DNA of 5,783 bases from Oscillospiraceae bacterium. GTDB lineage: Bacteria; Bacillota; Clostridia; Oscillospirales; Ruminococcaceae. Of the stretch, positions 1 through 5,095 are shown in pieces. How positions within the stretch are numbered: position 1 is the first letter of the stretch; each line of letters begins with the position of its first letter. The stretch is taken from positions 1-5,783 of the forward strand of contig JAFPXW010000384.1 in assembly GCA_017394565.1 (NCBI GenBank). Direction: 5' to 3'. The translations under genes and the position numbers were made by a program. The notes under the pieces were generated by a model. That model saw nothing but the letters and a program-made list of their open reading frames with translations, ran no database searches and was not told the origin of the DNA.

Positions 1-98
1 CATACGCAGTCCGCATTGGATTTCCTGCATAAATAGCCGTAAACCCGTACCGCCCGGTTCGGCAGTCCGATGTCATGAATATCAAATTTCTGATTCAT
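1..98 (-). CDS. Helix-turn-helix domain protein of the conjugative module, N-terminal part only (runs off the window)
   Basis: Only the first 32 codons are present. The protein begins MNQKFDIHDIGLPN and continues with RAVRVYGYL. This matches, from memory, the opening of small HTH_36-type proteins that follow the VirD4-like gene in Clostridia ICEs (IGLPxRAxxVYxYL, then a winged-helix HTH). The DNA-binding helices themselves lie outside the window, so the function is inferred from the N-terminal motif and position. The start is well supported: AAAGGAG at 105-111 sits 6 nt upstream of the ATG. The first 17 bases (82-98) overlap the end of the coupling-protein gene in another frame, which suggests translational coupling. 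A likely role is regulation or replication control within the element. Confidence 0.72.
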   Translation of the reverse strand, partial: MNQKFDIHDIGLPNRAVRVYGYLCRKSNADCV

Positions 99-813
99 CT
101 GCTTCTCCTTTCGTCCGAATATCCCGCACACGCTTGATGTCCGGGAAGTCCTCCATCAGCTTGCCAAGCTCCTGCTCCAGCGGCACACCGACCGGTATCT
201 TCTTGGATGGGAATTTCGCCGATACTGCTTTGAAAAGTTTCTCCCGTTCCATGTATGTGACCTTCCGCGCTCCCTTATCCGACAGCAGGTATGGCTCGTG
301 AAATTCAATGCCCCACTTGAAATATAGCTTCAGCGGTGAGATCATCGGATGTGTGCCTGTTTTCATCACGATGAATGTGCCCTTCGGCAGCGATTTGAGC
401 TCATCCACCATCATCAGTGGCCGCCCGATCATTTGCAGGGACTGCGACGAGTCCTTGCCGTGCGACACACTCCCGGAGAGGATGGTCTGTTCGCCCAATG
501 CTTTGGACAGCGCCTCCGCCGACTGTGAATTAGGTGCAAACCCGCCGAAAACCGTAAGCTGTGTATTGTCCGTGATGATCTCCATGCCCTGTTTCCCGTA
601 GGTCTGCTCGAGCTGCGCAAAGCTCTGGATGATGGCAACGATAGATATTTTTCGAGATCGACCTGCGGAGAACATCGCCTCCAAGCCGTCGATTTTGGGG
701 AAGGTGCCGAGCTCATCGCAGTAGAACATGACACGGTTTGGAAGACTGCCGCCGTTCTCATCTGCGATCACCAGAATTTCTCGGTAAAGCTGCTGAATCA
801 GCAGCGATACCAT
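82..813 (-). CDS. VirD4/TraG-like conjugal coupling protein, C-terminal (Walker B) part, downstream of an in-frame TGA
   Basis: These 243 residues form the second part of a type IV coupling protein, the hexameric membrane ATPase that brings the relaxosome to the conjugation channel. The Walker B strand VMFYCDELGTFPKI is near the start. It is followed by FSAGRSRKISIVAIIQSFAQL, which is typical of the VirD4/TraG ATPase core, then FGGFAPNS and FIVMKTGTHPM. The C-terminus is charged (GEADESEI, TGA stop). It is in the same frame as the upstream fragment 823-1890; the two are separated only by TGA-AAG-TAT-TTC, and joined they give about 602 residues, the usual family length. The ATG at 813 is an internal methionine of the family alignment (KYFMVSL) with no well-placed Shine-Dalgarno. 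It is therefore probably a natural start only if ribosomes reinitiate or read through. Without the Walker A loop this piece alone could not hydrolyse ATP. Confidence 0.9.
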   Translation of the reverse strand: MVSLLIQQLYREILVIADENGGSLPNRVMFYCDELGTFPKIDGLEAMFSAGRSRKISIVAIIQSFAQLEQTYGKQGMEIITDNTQLTVFGGFAPNSQSAEALSKALGEQTILSGSVSHGKDSSQSLQMIGRPLMMVDELKSLPKGTFIVMKTGTHPMISPLKLYFKWGIEFHEPYLLSDKGARKVTYMEREKLFKAVSAKFPSKKIPVGVPLEQELGKLMEDFPDIKRVRDIRTKGEADESEI

Positions 814-822
814 GAAATACTT

Positions 823-825
823 TCA
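823..825 (-). other. In-frame TGA interrupting the coupling-protein gene
   Basis: Read on the minus strand the codons are CCG GAA GAG GAT CAA TGA AAG TAT TTC ATG (PEEDQ-stop-KYFM). Frame is preserved on both sides with no insertion or deletion. In relatives recalled from memory this site is a polar residue within PEED-x-x-(T/K)YFM, so a sense codon is expected here. Confidence 0.95.
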
Positions 826-1890
826 TTGATCCTCTTCCGGGAGGATAATGAAAATCGCCGATTTTTCTGAGCAAAACTTCTCCGCATCAATTGCCGTTCC
901 GAAGCAGAGCATCTGCTCTATCTCGGAATCCAGAAATGTATTCAGTCTCGACAGCGCCGTACTCATAACGGACATCATCGACTGATCGGCGGAATTGAGT
1001 GCAGCACCGGCGAGCCATTTCGCCTTATGCTCGCCGGGCAACTTATCCATCAACGATGAAAAATACATTTTCGGCTTGTCTTTGGGATTTGCTGGAGGGG
1101 GCTTTGCAATCAAGTCCTGTATCAACTTGAACACAGAAACGATGTGCCGATCCTCCTTTTCTCCAAACTCCGCAAGCAATAGGATCACGCTGGCAAGCAG
1201 TCCCTCCGCAGCATCATAAAAGTACGCATTCTGGCCATAATTTGCACTGTCTCCGCCGCCGATATTGATGATCGTTTTGGCAGTGATCTTCGCATATTTC
1301 TCAGCTTTTGCCTTCGCAGAGAGGTTGGTTTTGTCTGCCAGATACATGTCCATGTACTTGTTGACCAGATGCAAAATGTTGTTTTCATCCGACCTTGTGG
1401 GATTTCTTAAATCAAGCACAGAAACATGATACCCATAGCAATTTTTAGCGATATTTCCGTAATTCCGCGCCACGTCGCCTTTCGTATCGGTCGAGATGAA
1501 CGACATTCCCGAGGCACAGGCAAATTCGATGTTGGGATACAAAAAATACGCCGTCTTGCCGACACCGGCTGCGCCGATCATCATGGTATGCACATCGCCC
1601 GTATCGACGAGCGCCGTGGTATGCTTGCCGCCCCTGCATCCGACGATCGTTCCCTGTACCTGCGGCAGATGTTCTCCTTTTCGCCACTGCTCCGGCTCGA
1701 AGGGGATCGTCTCATACGTCTTTTTGATTTCCGATCGTGTCGCCCACCGCGCCGTTCCGTGCTGCCCGTTTCCGACCTTGCGGGCTTTGATGCCATTCAG
1801 GGTATATTCGTCCAGCAGGTTCACCACAACCAGAAATACGATGAAGACTGCTGCGACTACGCCGATTGTGATCATTTGTCTTTCGTCCAT
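823..1890 (-). CDS. VirD4/TraG-like conjugal coupling protein, N-terminal (membrane and Walker A) part, ended by an in-frame TGA
   Basis: This 355-residue product starts MDERQMITIG. One hydrophobic segment at about residues 6-26 anchors it in the membrane. The Walker A loop GAAGVGKT is at residues 106-113, followed by the conserved STDTKGD at 133-139 and the GQNAYFYDAAEGLL block at 219-232. The family is the type IV coupling ATPase of conjugation (CD1115-like, from memory). Translation stops after PEEDQ, just before the Walker B half encoded at 82-813, so the truncated product lacks a complete ATPase site. The start at 1890 was chosen over an upstream in-frame ATG at 1953 because AAAGGAG (1895-1901) lies just before it and the longer version would overlap the preceding gene with an unfamiliar arginine-rich leader. 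The gap to the upstream DUF3991/TOPRIM gene is 17 nt, consistent with one operon. Confidence 0.92.
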   Translation of the reverse strand: MDERQMITIGVVAAVFIVFLVVVNLLDEYTLNGIKARKVGNGQHGTARWATRSEIKKTYETIPFEPEQWRKGEHLPQVQGTIVGCRGGKHTTALVDTGDVHTMMIGAAGVGKTAYFLYPNIEFACASGMSFISTDTKGDVARNYGNIAKNCYGYHVSVLDLRNPTRSDENNILHLVNKYMDMYLADKTNLSAKAKAEKYAKITAKTIINIGGGDSANYGQNAYFYDAAEGLLASVILLLAEFGEKEDRHIVSVFKLIQDLIAKPPPANPKDKPKMYFSSLMDKLPGEHKAKWLAGAALNSADQSMMSVMSTALSRLNTFLDSEIEQMLCFGTAIDAEKFCSEKSAIFIILPEEDQ

Positions 1891-1907
1891 TATTCTCCTT
1901 TCCGGGC

Positions 1908-3287
1908 TCACCCATACGCCATTGCAGGCGCTTCTTCCTCGCTTTCTACGCACACAGGTGCTGTGGTCAATGCCTCCTCTGTGCTGACCTTCACGGATGC
2001 CTCTCCCAGATCAAAGAGCTGTTTTGCCATTTGCACATACTGCTCCTGTGAGCCGGGCGTCTGCCGGAGTGCTTGGAGTGTCATGCTTGCTGTCTGGCGC
2101 AGATTCCGCATCTTCTGCTCCATACATGCCTTATCCGCATAGGGACGGTAGCCGCTTTTCATCCGCTGCCGCAGCTGCTCGAACCCTGCCGCATAGCCGC
2201 CGCGCTGCAAAAAGAACGCCGAGCCTGCAAGTGCAAGCCCTGCGAGTTTCGGGAAATTCTGTTCATGATGTGCTTGGTGGATCTCTCGCGGCAAATCCTG
2301 CACCGCACACATTTCTGGCTGCAAATTCTCCGCCAGTGTCAGGAATGCTTGTAGTCTCGGATGTGGTTCAGCCGGAATATATTCTGCCCCGTGCTGGTAT
2401 TTCAGCACCTCATTCCAATCCTTCAAGGACGGTGAAAACCGCTTGACACAGCCATATCCTTTCTCGCAGAGAATATCCCGGATACGGTCAGCACCGTCGA
2501 TACCGCCCGCATCATTGTCGGTGCAAAGGATGATCTCCTGCAAATTCGGATGTACTTCCAGCGCGTGCAGCAGCGGATGTTCGTACACACCGTTCAGGGC
2601 AATGTAGCTGTGCTGCTGCCAGTCGTTCGGGAATAGTGTCAGAAATGACAGCATGTCGATGGGTGCTTCAAACACATAGATACGCGGCGACGTTCCGAAA
2701 TGCGAGAACGAATATCTCGTATCCGACCCGCCGCAGGTCATACGGAAGCTCTTTCCGACAGTCGTAGTGGAGCGCTTATGCGCCTGCCGCGGAACACCGT
2801 TCTCATCCAGTCCGAGGAACACGGCGTTGTGGAATTTTGCGTCCTCGTAGAGCGTATGGGCGTGCGCAAAATGGCTGATGATCTCGGGCGCGATAAAACG
2901 GTTTTTCATGAGATACGCATAGACTCGCTTCATGTTTGCGTTCCGTTCCGGGACAACAAATTCGATCTTCGGCGGCGGCTTGGCGGCAGGCGGCGGTGTC
3001 AGGCTGCCGAGCGTACCGCCAAGCAGGGCTGTCATCGCCTCCTGAAACTCCATCCCGTAAAACCGCTTCATGAACTGCACCGGTCCGCCGCCCACGCCGT
3101 TCTTGTGGTCGAACCAGCGGCTGCCGGAGATGCTGATGCTGTCATGCTTGCCGGCGGCATCCTCGTAGACAAAGAAGCACGTTCGCCCCGCCTGCCGGAT
3201 CGTCTCGCCCCGCATCCGCAGGAACTCTGCAAGGTCGATGCTGTTCGCCTGTTCCTTTTGTTCTTCGGTAAATCGGATGTATTGCAT
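1908..3287 (-). CDS. DUF3991 and TOPRIM domain protein (primase-like, mobile-element replication)
   Basis: This 459-residue protein resembles the primase-related proteins of Clostridia ICEs. The N-terminus resembles the end of a CHC2-type primase zinc domain (WFDHKNGVGGGPVQFMKRFYGM, residues 58-79) but lacks a full set of zinc-binding Cys/His residues. A proline-rich linker (98-106) leads to the DUF3991 region (about 117-190, starting KRVYAYLMKNRFI). A TOPRIM fold follows, with Glu207 in VFEAPID and the DxD pair Asp257/Asp259 in CTDNDAGG, the usual metal-binding residues. KDWNEVL is at 289-295. The C-terminal third (about 310-459) is glutamine- and alanine-rich, unassigned, and ends in an acidic tail. 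GGGAGGG at 3294-3300, 6 nt before the ATG, supports the start. A role in priming or processing DNA during transfer or replication is inferred; the family is poorly characterised. Confidence 0.92.
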   Translation of the reverse strand: MQYIRFTEEQKEQANSIDLAEFLRMRGETIRQAGRTCFFVYEDAAGKHDSISISGSRWFDHKNGVGGGPVQFMKRFYGMEFQEAMTALLGGTLGSLTPPPAAKPPPKIEFVVPERNANMKRVYAYLMKNRFIAPEIISHFAHAHTLYEDAKFHNAVFLGLDENGVPRQAHKRSTTTVGKSFRMTCGGSDTRYSFSHFGTSPRIYVFEAPIDMLSFLTLFPNDWQQHSYIALNGVYEHPLLHALEVHPNLQEIILCTDNDAGGIDGADRIRDILCEKGYGCVKRFSPSLKDWNEVLKYQHGAEYIPAEPHPRLQAFLTLAENLQPEMCAVQDLPREIHQAHHEQNFPKLAGLALAGSAFFLQRGGYAAGFEQLRQRMKSGYRPYADKACMEQKMRNLRQTASMTLQALRQTPGSQEQYVQMAKQLFDLGEASVKVSTEEALTTAPVCVESEEEAPAMAYG

Positions 3288-3304
3288 AAAAAGCCCTCCC
3301 TTCG

Positions 3305-4189
3305 CTATTCAAGACAGTACATATCATGCCGCACCAGAGAACTGTAATAGCTGTCGATGGTGGTCGGTGCATTGTACAACGCTGTGATAAGATATGCCTT
3401 GATATTGCGGATCTTCGTTGTCACCCTTGCAAGGCAGTCAAACACATACTGGATATGCTCACTGCCGATCTTCATGAGCCTCGATTTCACCACCTCTGCC
3501 GCCATTGGCTGCCCATGAACACGGATCGGATGTGTGGAACAGGCACACTCCGTCATGATCTCCACGATGCCGTCAAGCTCCTCCTGAGAGCCGCCGATCT
3601 TCTCCTTGTCGGCATAGCACTCCGCAAACCAGTCGTAGTCGATGTTCTCCTTGATCTGCTCCCTGGATCGATCCATCGTATCTGCATCGGATGGATCTGA
3701 TTGGATTCGTCTCACTCTATACGTCTGATTATTATGATGTGGGACTTGTGCGGATGGAAACGCCGGTGTTTCGATTTGCGGCATTCTGCGTTCCGGTATC
3801 TCCGGTTCGGAATACCCTGCATGATGATTTTCATCATCCGCAGGCGGCTCGATGAACTGCATCACGAAAATGATGTCAGGCTTGCCGAGACCGATGTGCT
3901 TCTTCCGGATCAGCCCGACCTCCTCCAGCTCGCGCAGTGTCTTGACCGCCTTCTGTGCCCCGACGTGGAGTACCTGTTGAATTTCAGCATTCTTGAAATG
4001 GATGTAGATATGCCCGTCTGCATCCTGCCATCCGTTCATGAGGGACAGGCGCGTGCGGTCGAGGAGCAGGCTGTACAGGAGCTTTGCATCATTGGAAAGC
4101 CCTGCAAACTGCGGCTCTGTGAACAGCATGACGGGGAGCTTCATGAAGCGGATGTCCTGCACGGAATCGGCGTAGAAATACTCAAACAT
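3305..4189 (-). CDS. repA: Replication initiator protein A (RepA_N family) with a DUF6017-like C-terminus
   Basis: This 294-residue initiator is typical of low-copy Firmicutes plasmids and ICEs. Residues 1-110 form the RepA_N winged-helix region, with the recognisable FMKLPVMLF, LSNDAKLLYSLLLDR, and ALKTLRELEEVGLI-like (here AVKTLRELEEVGLI) segments. A low-complexity polar linker spans about 113-185. The C-terminal block carries AAEVVKSRLMKI (230-241), HIQYVFDCL (245-253), TTKIRNIKAYLITALYNAP (257-275) and YYSSLVRHDMY, matching the DUF6017/DnaD-like tail recalled for these proteins. AAAGGAG at 4197-4203, 7 nt before the ATG, decides the start; an upstream in-frame ATG at 4453 would overlap the divergent cargo gene. 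RepA is expected to bind an origin and recruit the host replisome. In RepA_N plasmids the origin commonly lies inside the gene, and this linker DNA is rich in small palindromes. The gap to the next gene is 17 nt. Confidence 0.92.
   Translation of the reverse strand: MFEYFYADSVQDIRFMKLPVMLFTEPQFAGLSNDAKLLYSLLLDRTRLSLMNGWQDADGHIYIHFKNAEIQQVLHVGAQKAVKTLRELEEVGLIRKKHIGLGKPDIIFVMQFIEPPADDENHHAGYSEPEIPERRMPQIETPAFPSAQVPHHNNQTYRVRRIQSDPSDADTMDRSREQIKENIDYDWFAECYADKEKIGGSQEELDGIVEIMTECACSTHPIRVHGQPMAAEVVKSRLMKIGSEHIQYVFDCLARVTTKIRNIKAYLITALYNAPTTIDSYYSSLVRHDMYCLE
3664..3697. repeat. Palindrome cluster inside repA (possible intragenic origin elements)
   Basis: TGGATCGATCCA at 3664-3675 is a perfect 12-bp palindrome. 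Overlapping it, GATCCATC (3670-3677) is the inverted complement of GATGGATC (3690-3697), and TGGATC occurs twice in direct orientation. The cluster lies in the DNA encoding the poorly conserved RepA linker and is followed by an AT-rich stretch (about 3700-3740). That is the place where RepA_N plasmids such as pAD1 carry their origin. Assignment as an origin is inference. Confidence 0.4.
3821..3837. repeat. 7-bp inverted repeat with a 3-nt centre inside repA
   Basis: ATGATGA-TTT-TCATCAT is a perfect inverted repeat encoding part of the acidic/histidine linker (DDENHH) of RepA. It may belong with the 3664-3697 palindromes as an initiator-binding site, or may simply reflect codon choice for Asp/His runs. 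Confidence 0.3.
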
Positions 4190-4210
4190 AATGATTCTCC
4201 TTTGCATTTT

Positions 4211-4240
4211 GATAATAAAAATGCAGCCTGTGAGGGCTGC
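4211..4240 (-). terminator. Hairpin plus T-rich tract in the repA 5' leader (attenuator or insulating terminator)
   Basis: On the minus strand GCAGCC and GGCTGC (4235-4240 and 4223-4228) form a 6-bp GC-rich stem with a 6-nt loop, immediately followed by ATTTTTATTATC. This is the layout of an intrinsic terminator pointing toward repA. It ends only about 20-30 nt before the repA start, leaving too little room for a separate promoter after it. It would therefore act on a transcript that began further upstream, either as an attenuator of repA or to block antisense readthrough from the cargo side. No convincing minus-strand promoter was found by eye. Confidence 0.55.
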
Positions 4241-4250
4241 TAATTGGCTA

Positions 4251-4279
4251 TTGAAAAAGAAACTCCGATGTGCTATAAT
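4251..4279 (+). promoter_or_regulatory. Strong sigma-70/sigma-A type promoter with extended -10
   Basis: The -35 box is TTGAAA (4251-4256), the spacer is exactly 17 bp, and the -10 is TATAAT (4274-4279) preceded by TGC, giving an extended -10. Transcription is predicted to begin near 4285-4287 and run into the mini-ORF and the phosphatase gene, giving a leader of only about 23-25 nt. It faces away from repA. Confidence 0.82.
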
Positions 4280-4299
4280 GAAATCACAACACATCGGAG
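4263..4299. promoter_or_regulatory. Perfect 10-bp inverted repeat straddling the -10 box (candidate operator)
   Basis: The left arm CTCCGATGTG (4263-4272) and right arm CACATCGGAG (4290-4299) are exact inverted complements separated by 17 bp that contain TATAAT. With the predicted start near 4286 the left arm lies upstream of the transcript, so for the rightward gene this is a DNA-level palindrome, fitting a dimeric repressor site. The right arm also contains most of the Shine-Dalgarno GGAGG. On the minus strand the same repeat makes a 10-bp hairpin followed by TTTCTTTTT (4262-4254), so it could alternatively be a terminator facing repA. The binding protein is not identified. Confidence 0.7.
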
Positions 4300-4309
4300 G
4301 TTTGGATCT

Positions 4310-4354
4310 ATGGAACTTCTCGATCACGCAAGAACTAATGGAGGAAGCCAATGA
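4310..4354 (+). CDS. 14-codon mini-ORF, possible leader peptide coupled to the phosphatase gene
   Basis: The predicted peptide is MELLDHARTNGGSQ. GGAGG at 4296-4300 sits 9 nt before its ATG, and it is the first start codon on the predicted transcript. Its TGA (4352-4354) overlaps the phosphatase ATG (4351-4353) as ATGA, a classic coupling arrangement, and the phosphatase Shine-Dalgarno lies inside it. There is no recognised family and no obvious regulatory codon run. It may be a true leader peptide, or simply a chance short frame between two ribosome-binding-like sequences. Confidence 0.42.
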   Translation: MELLDHARTNGGSQ

Positions 4355-4641
4355 GAATACTGATCCTGCGGCACGGTGAGCCTGATTATGCCCGTGACTG
4401 CCTGACTGAGAAAGGCATCGAACAGGCGAAGCGCCTCGGCTACCGTCTGGCACATGAAACCATCCGGGAATTCTTCACCTCGCCGATGGGCAGAGCGCAG
4501 GAGACCTGTGCGGAGACCCTGCGGCTGTTTCCCGGTCAGGAAGCAATCGTCTGTGACTGGCTGCATGAATTTGACCTGATGTGGACAAACCCGAACACCG
4601 GGAAGCAGGAAGCCGTCTGGGATGTTCCGCCGGATCAATGA
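4351..4641 (+). CDS. Histidine phosphatase superfamily protein, N-terminal part ended by an in-frame TGA
   Basis: The 96-residue product starts MRILILRHGEPDY. RHG at residues 7-9 is the phospho-accepting histidine motif of the phosphoglycerate-mutase-like (histidine phosphatase) superfamily. SPMGRAQETC (44-53) supplies the second conserved arginine, and LHEFD (71-75) carries a candidate acid residue (Glu73). GGAGG at 4340-4344, 6 nt upstream, supports the start. Translation stops at TGA 4639-4641, but the same frame continues to 5046 and would complete a protein of about 231 residues, a normal length for this family. The short product lacks the second catalytic histidine and is unlikely to be active. 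The substrate is unknown; family members act on phosphorylated metabolites or proteins in the cytoplasm. The gene is cargo divergent from the ICE operon. Confidence 0.85.
   Translation: MRILILRHGEPDYARDCLTEKGIEQAKRLGYRLAHETIREFFTSPMGRAQETCAETLRLFPGQEAIVCDWLHEFDLMWTNPNTGKQEAVWDVPPDQ
4639..4641 (+). other. In-frame TGA interrupting the histidine phosphatase gene
   Basis: The codons are GAT GTT CCG CCG GAT CAA TGA ACA GAG ATC (DVPPDQ-stop-TEI). Frame continues open for 134 codons to TAG at 5044-5046. In relatives recalled from memory this region reads roughly WDxxPxxWT, so the TGA may replace a TGG tryptophan by a single G-to-A change. That alignment is by eye. Confidence 0.93.
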
Positions 4642-5046
4642 ACAGAGATCCCGGCGTTGTCTGAAAAGGACGGCTGGTATCGGCACCCTGCGATGCAGGT
4701 CGCGGGCATGGAAGATCGCATTCTGGCAGTAAACGCCGGAGTCGATGCTGTTTTAGCCAGATATGGGCTGATCCGTGAAGGCGGGCATTATCGCGTGCAG
4801 AAAAATTGCAGCGATACGATCGCACTGTTTTGCCATTATGGAGCAATGTGTGCTGTCACTTCGCATTTGCTGCATATATCCCCCATGATTCTGTGGCAGG
4901 GGACGAATGCCGACCATACGGCAGTCACGGAGCTTTGCACCGATGACAGATTCGGCAGCGTTGCCAATTGGCGCATCAACACATGGAATGACACGCATCA
5001 CCTGACAGAGCAGACAAGCGGTCTGCATTTGCAAAGTTCCTTTTAG
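4642..5046 (+). pseudogene. Histidine phosphatase, C-terminal part in frame after the TGA
   Basis: This frame encodes the missing half of the phosphatase. IALFCHYGAM carries the second catalytic histidine (His162 in full-length numbering), followed by TSHLLHISPMILWQG, the conserved helix and PMxLWxG motif seen in Clostridia members. It ends HLQSSF with TAG. No good start with a ribosome binding site exists: the first candidates are a TTG at 4657, or methionines at 4684 and later. It is therefore unlikely to be expressed alone. Its undamaged state (no frameshift or further stop, conserved motifs retained) argues that the interruption is recent or is bypassed. The reading frame ends 49 nt before the acetyltransferase gene. 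Confidence 0.8.
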
Positions 5047-5081
5047 GATCTGCGCTGCTAAGATAAACCAAATTGATATTC

Positions 5082-5095
5082 AGAGGTACAGAATT
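5082..5095 (+). promoter_or_regulatory. Ribosome binding site of the acetyltransferase gene
   Basis: AGAGG (5082-5086) lies 9 nt upstream of the ATG at 5096. The 49-nt gap after the phosphatase frame shows no clear -35/-10 pair, so the gene may be co-transcribed from the promoter at 4251. Confidence 0.5.

Noticed and set aside
822..832. Small insertion, intron or intein scar at the coupling-protein stop
   Set aside because: Protein length and flanking motifs fit the family exactly with no extra bases.
1891..1953. Longer coupling-protein version starting at 1953
   Set aside because: It would overlap the TOPRIM gene end. The added residues are unrelated to the family, and the start at 1890 has AAAGGAG directly before it.
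1426..2142. Long rightward open frame opposite the coupling-protein and TOPRIM genes
   Set aside because: It has no recognisable domain and no ribosome binding site. It is a mirror frame of well-supported minus-strand genes in GC-rich sequence.
2700..3347. Rightward open frame opposite the TOPRIM gene
   Set aside because: It has an arginine-rich composition without motifs, and it is antisense to conserved DUF3991/TOPRIM coding sequence.
4263..4299. Invertible promoter switch flanked by the 10-bp inverted repeats
   Set aside because: The segment is only 37 bp and excludes the -35 box, and no recombinase gene is visible. An operator or hairpin is simpler.
4190..4453. Longer repA version starting at 4453
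   Set aside because: It would run through the divergent promoter and the cargo start, and its added residues resemble no RepA. The ATG at 4189 has an ideal ribosome binding site.
823..4641. A reassigned genetic code in which TGA means Trp or Gly
   Set aside because: Conserved tryptophans in all genes use TGG, and TGA ends the TOPRIM and coupling-protein frames at sensible positions before overlapping or adjacent ribosome binding sites. Only two isolated TGAs occur inside genes.
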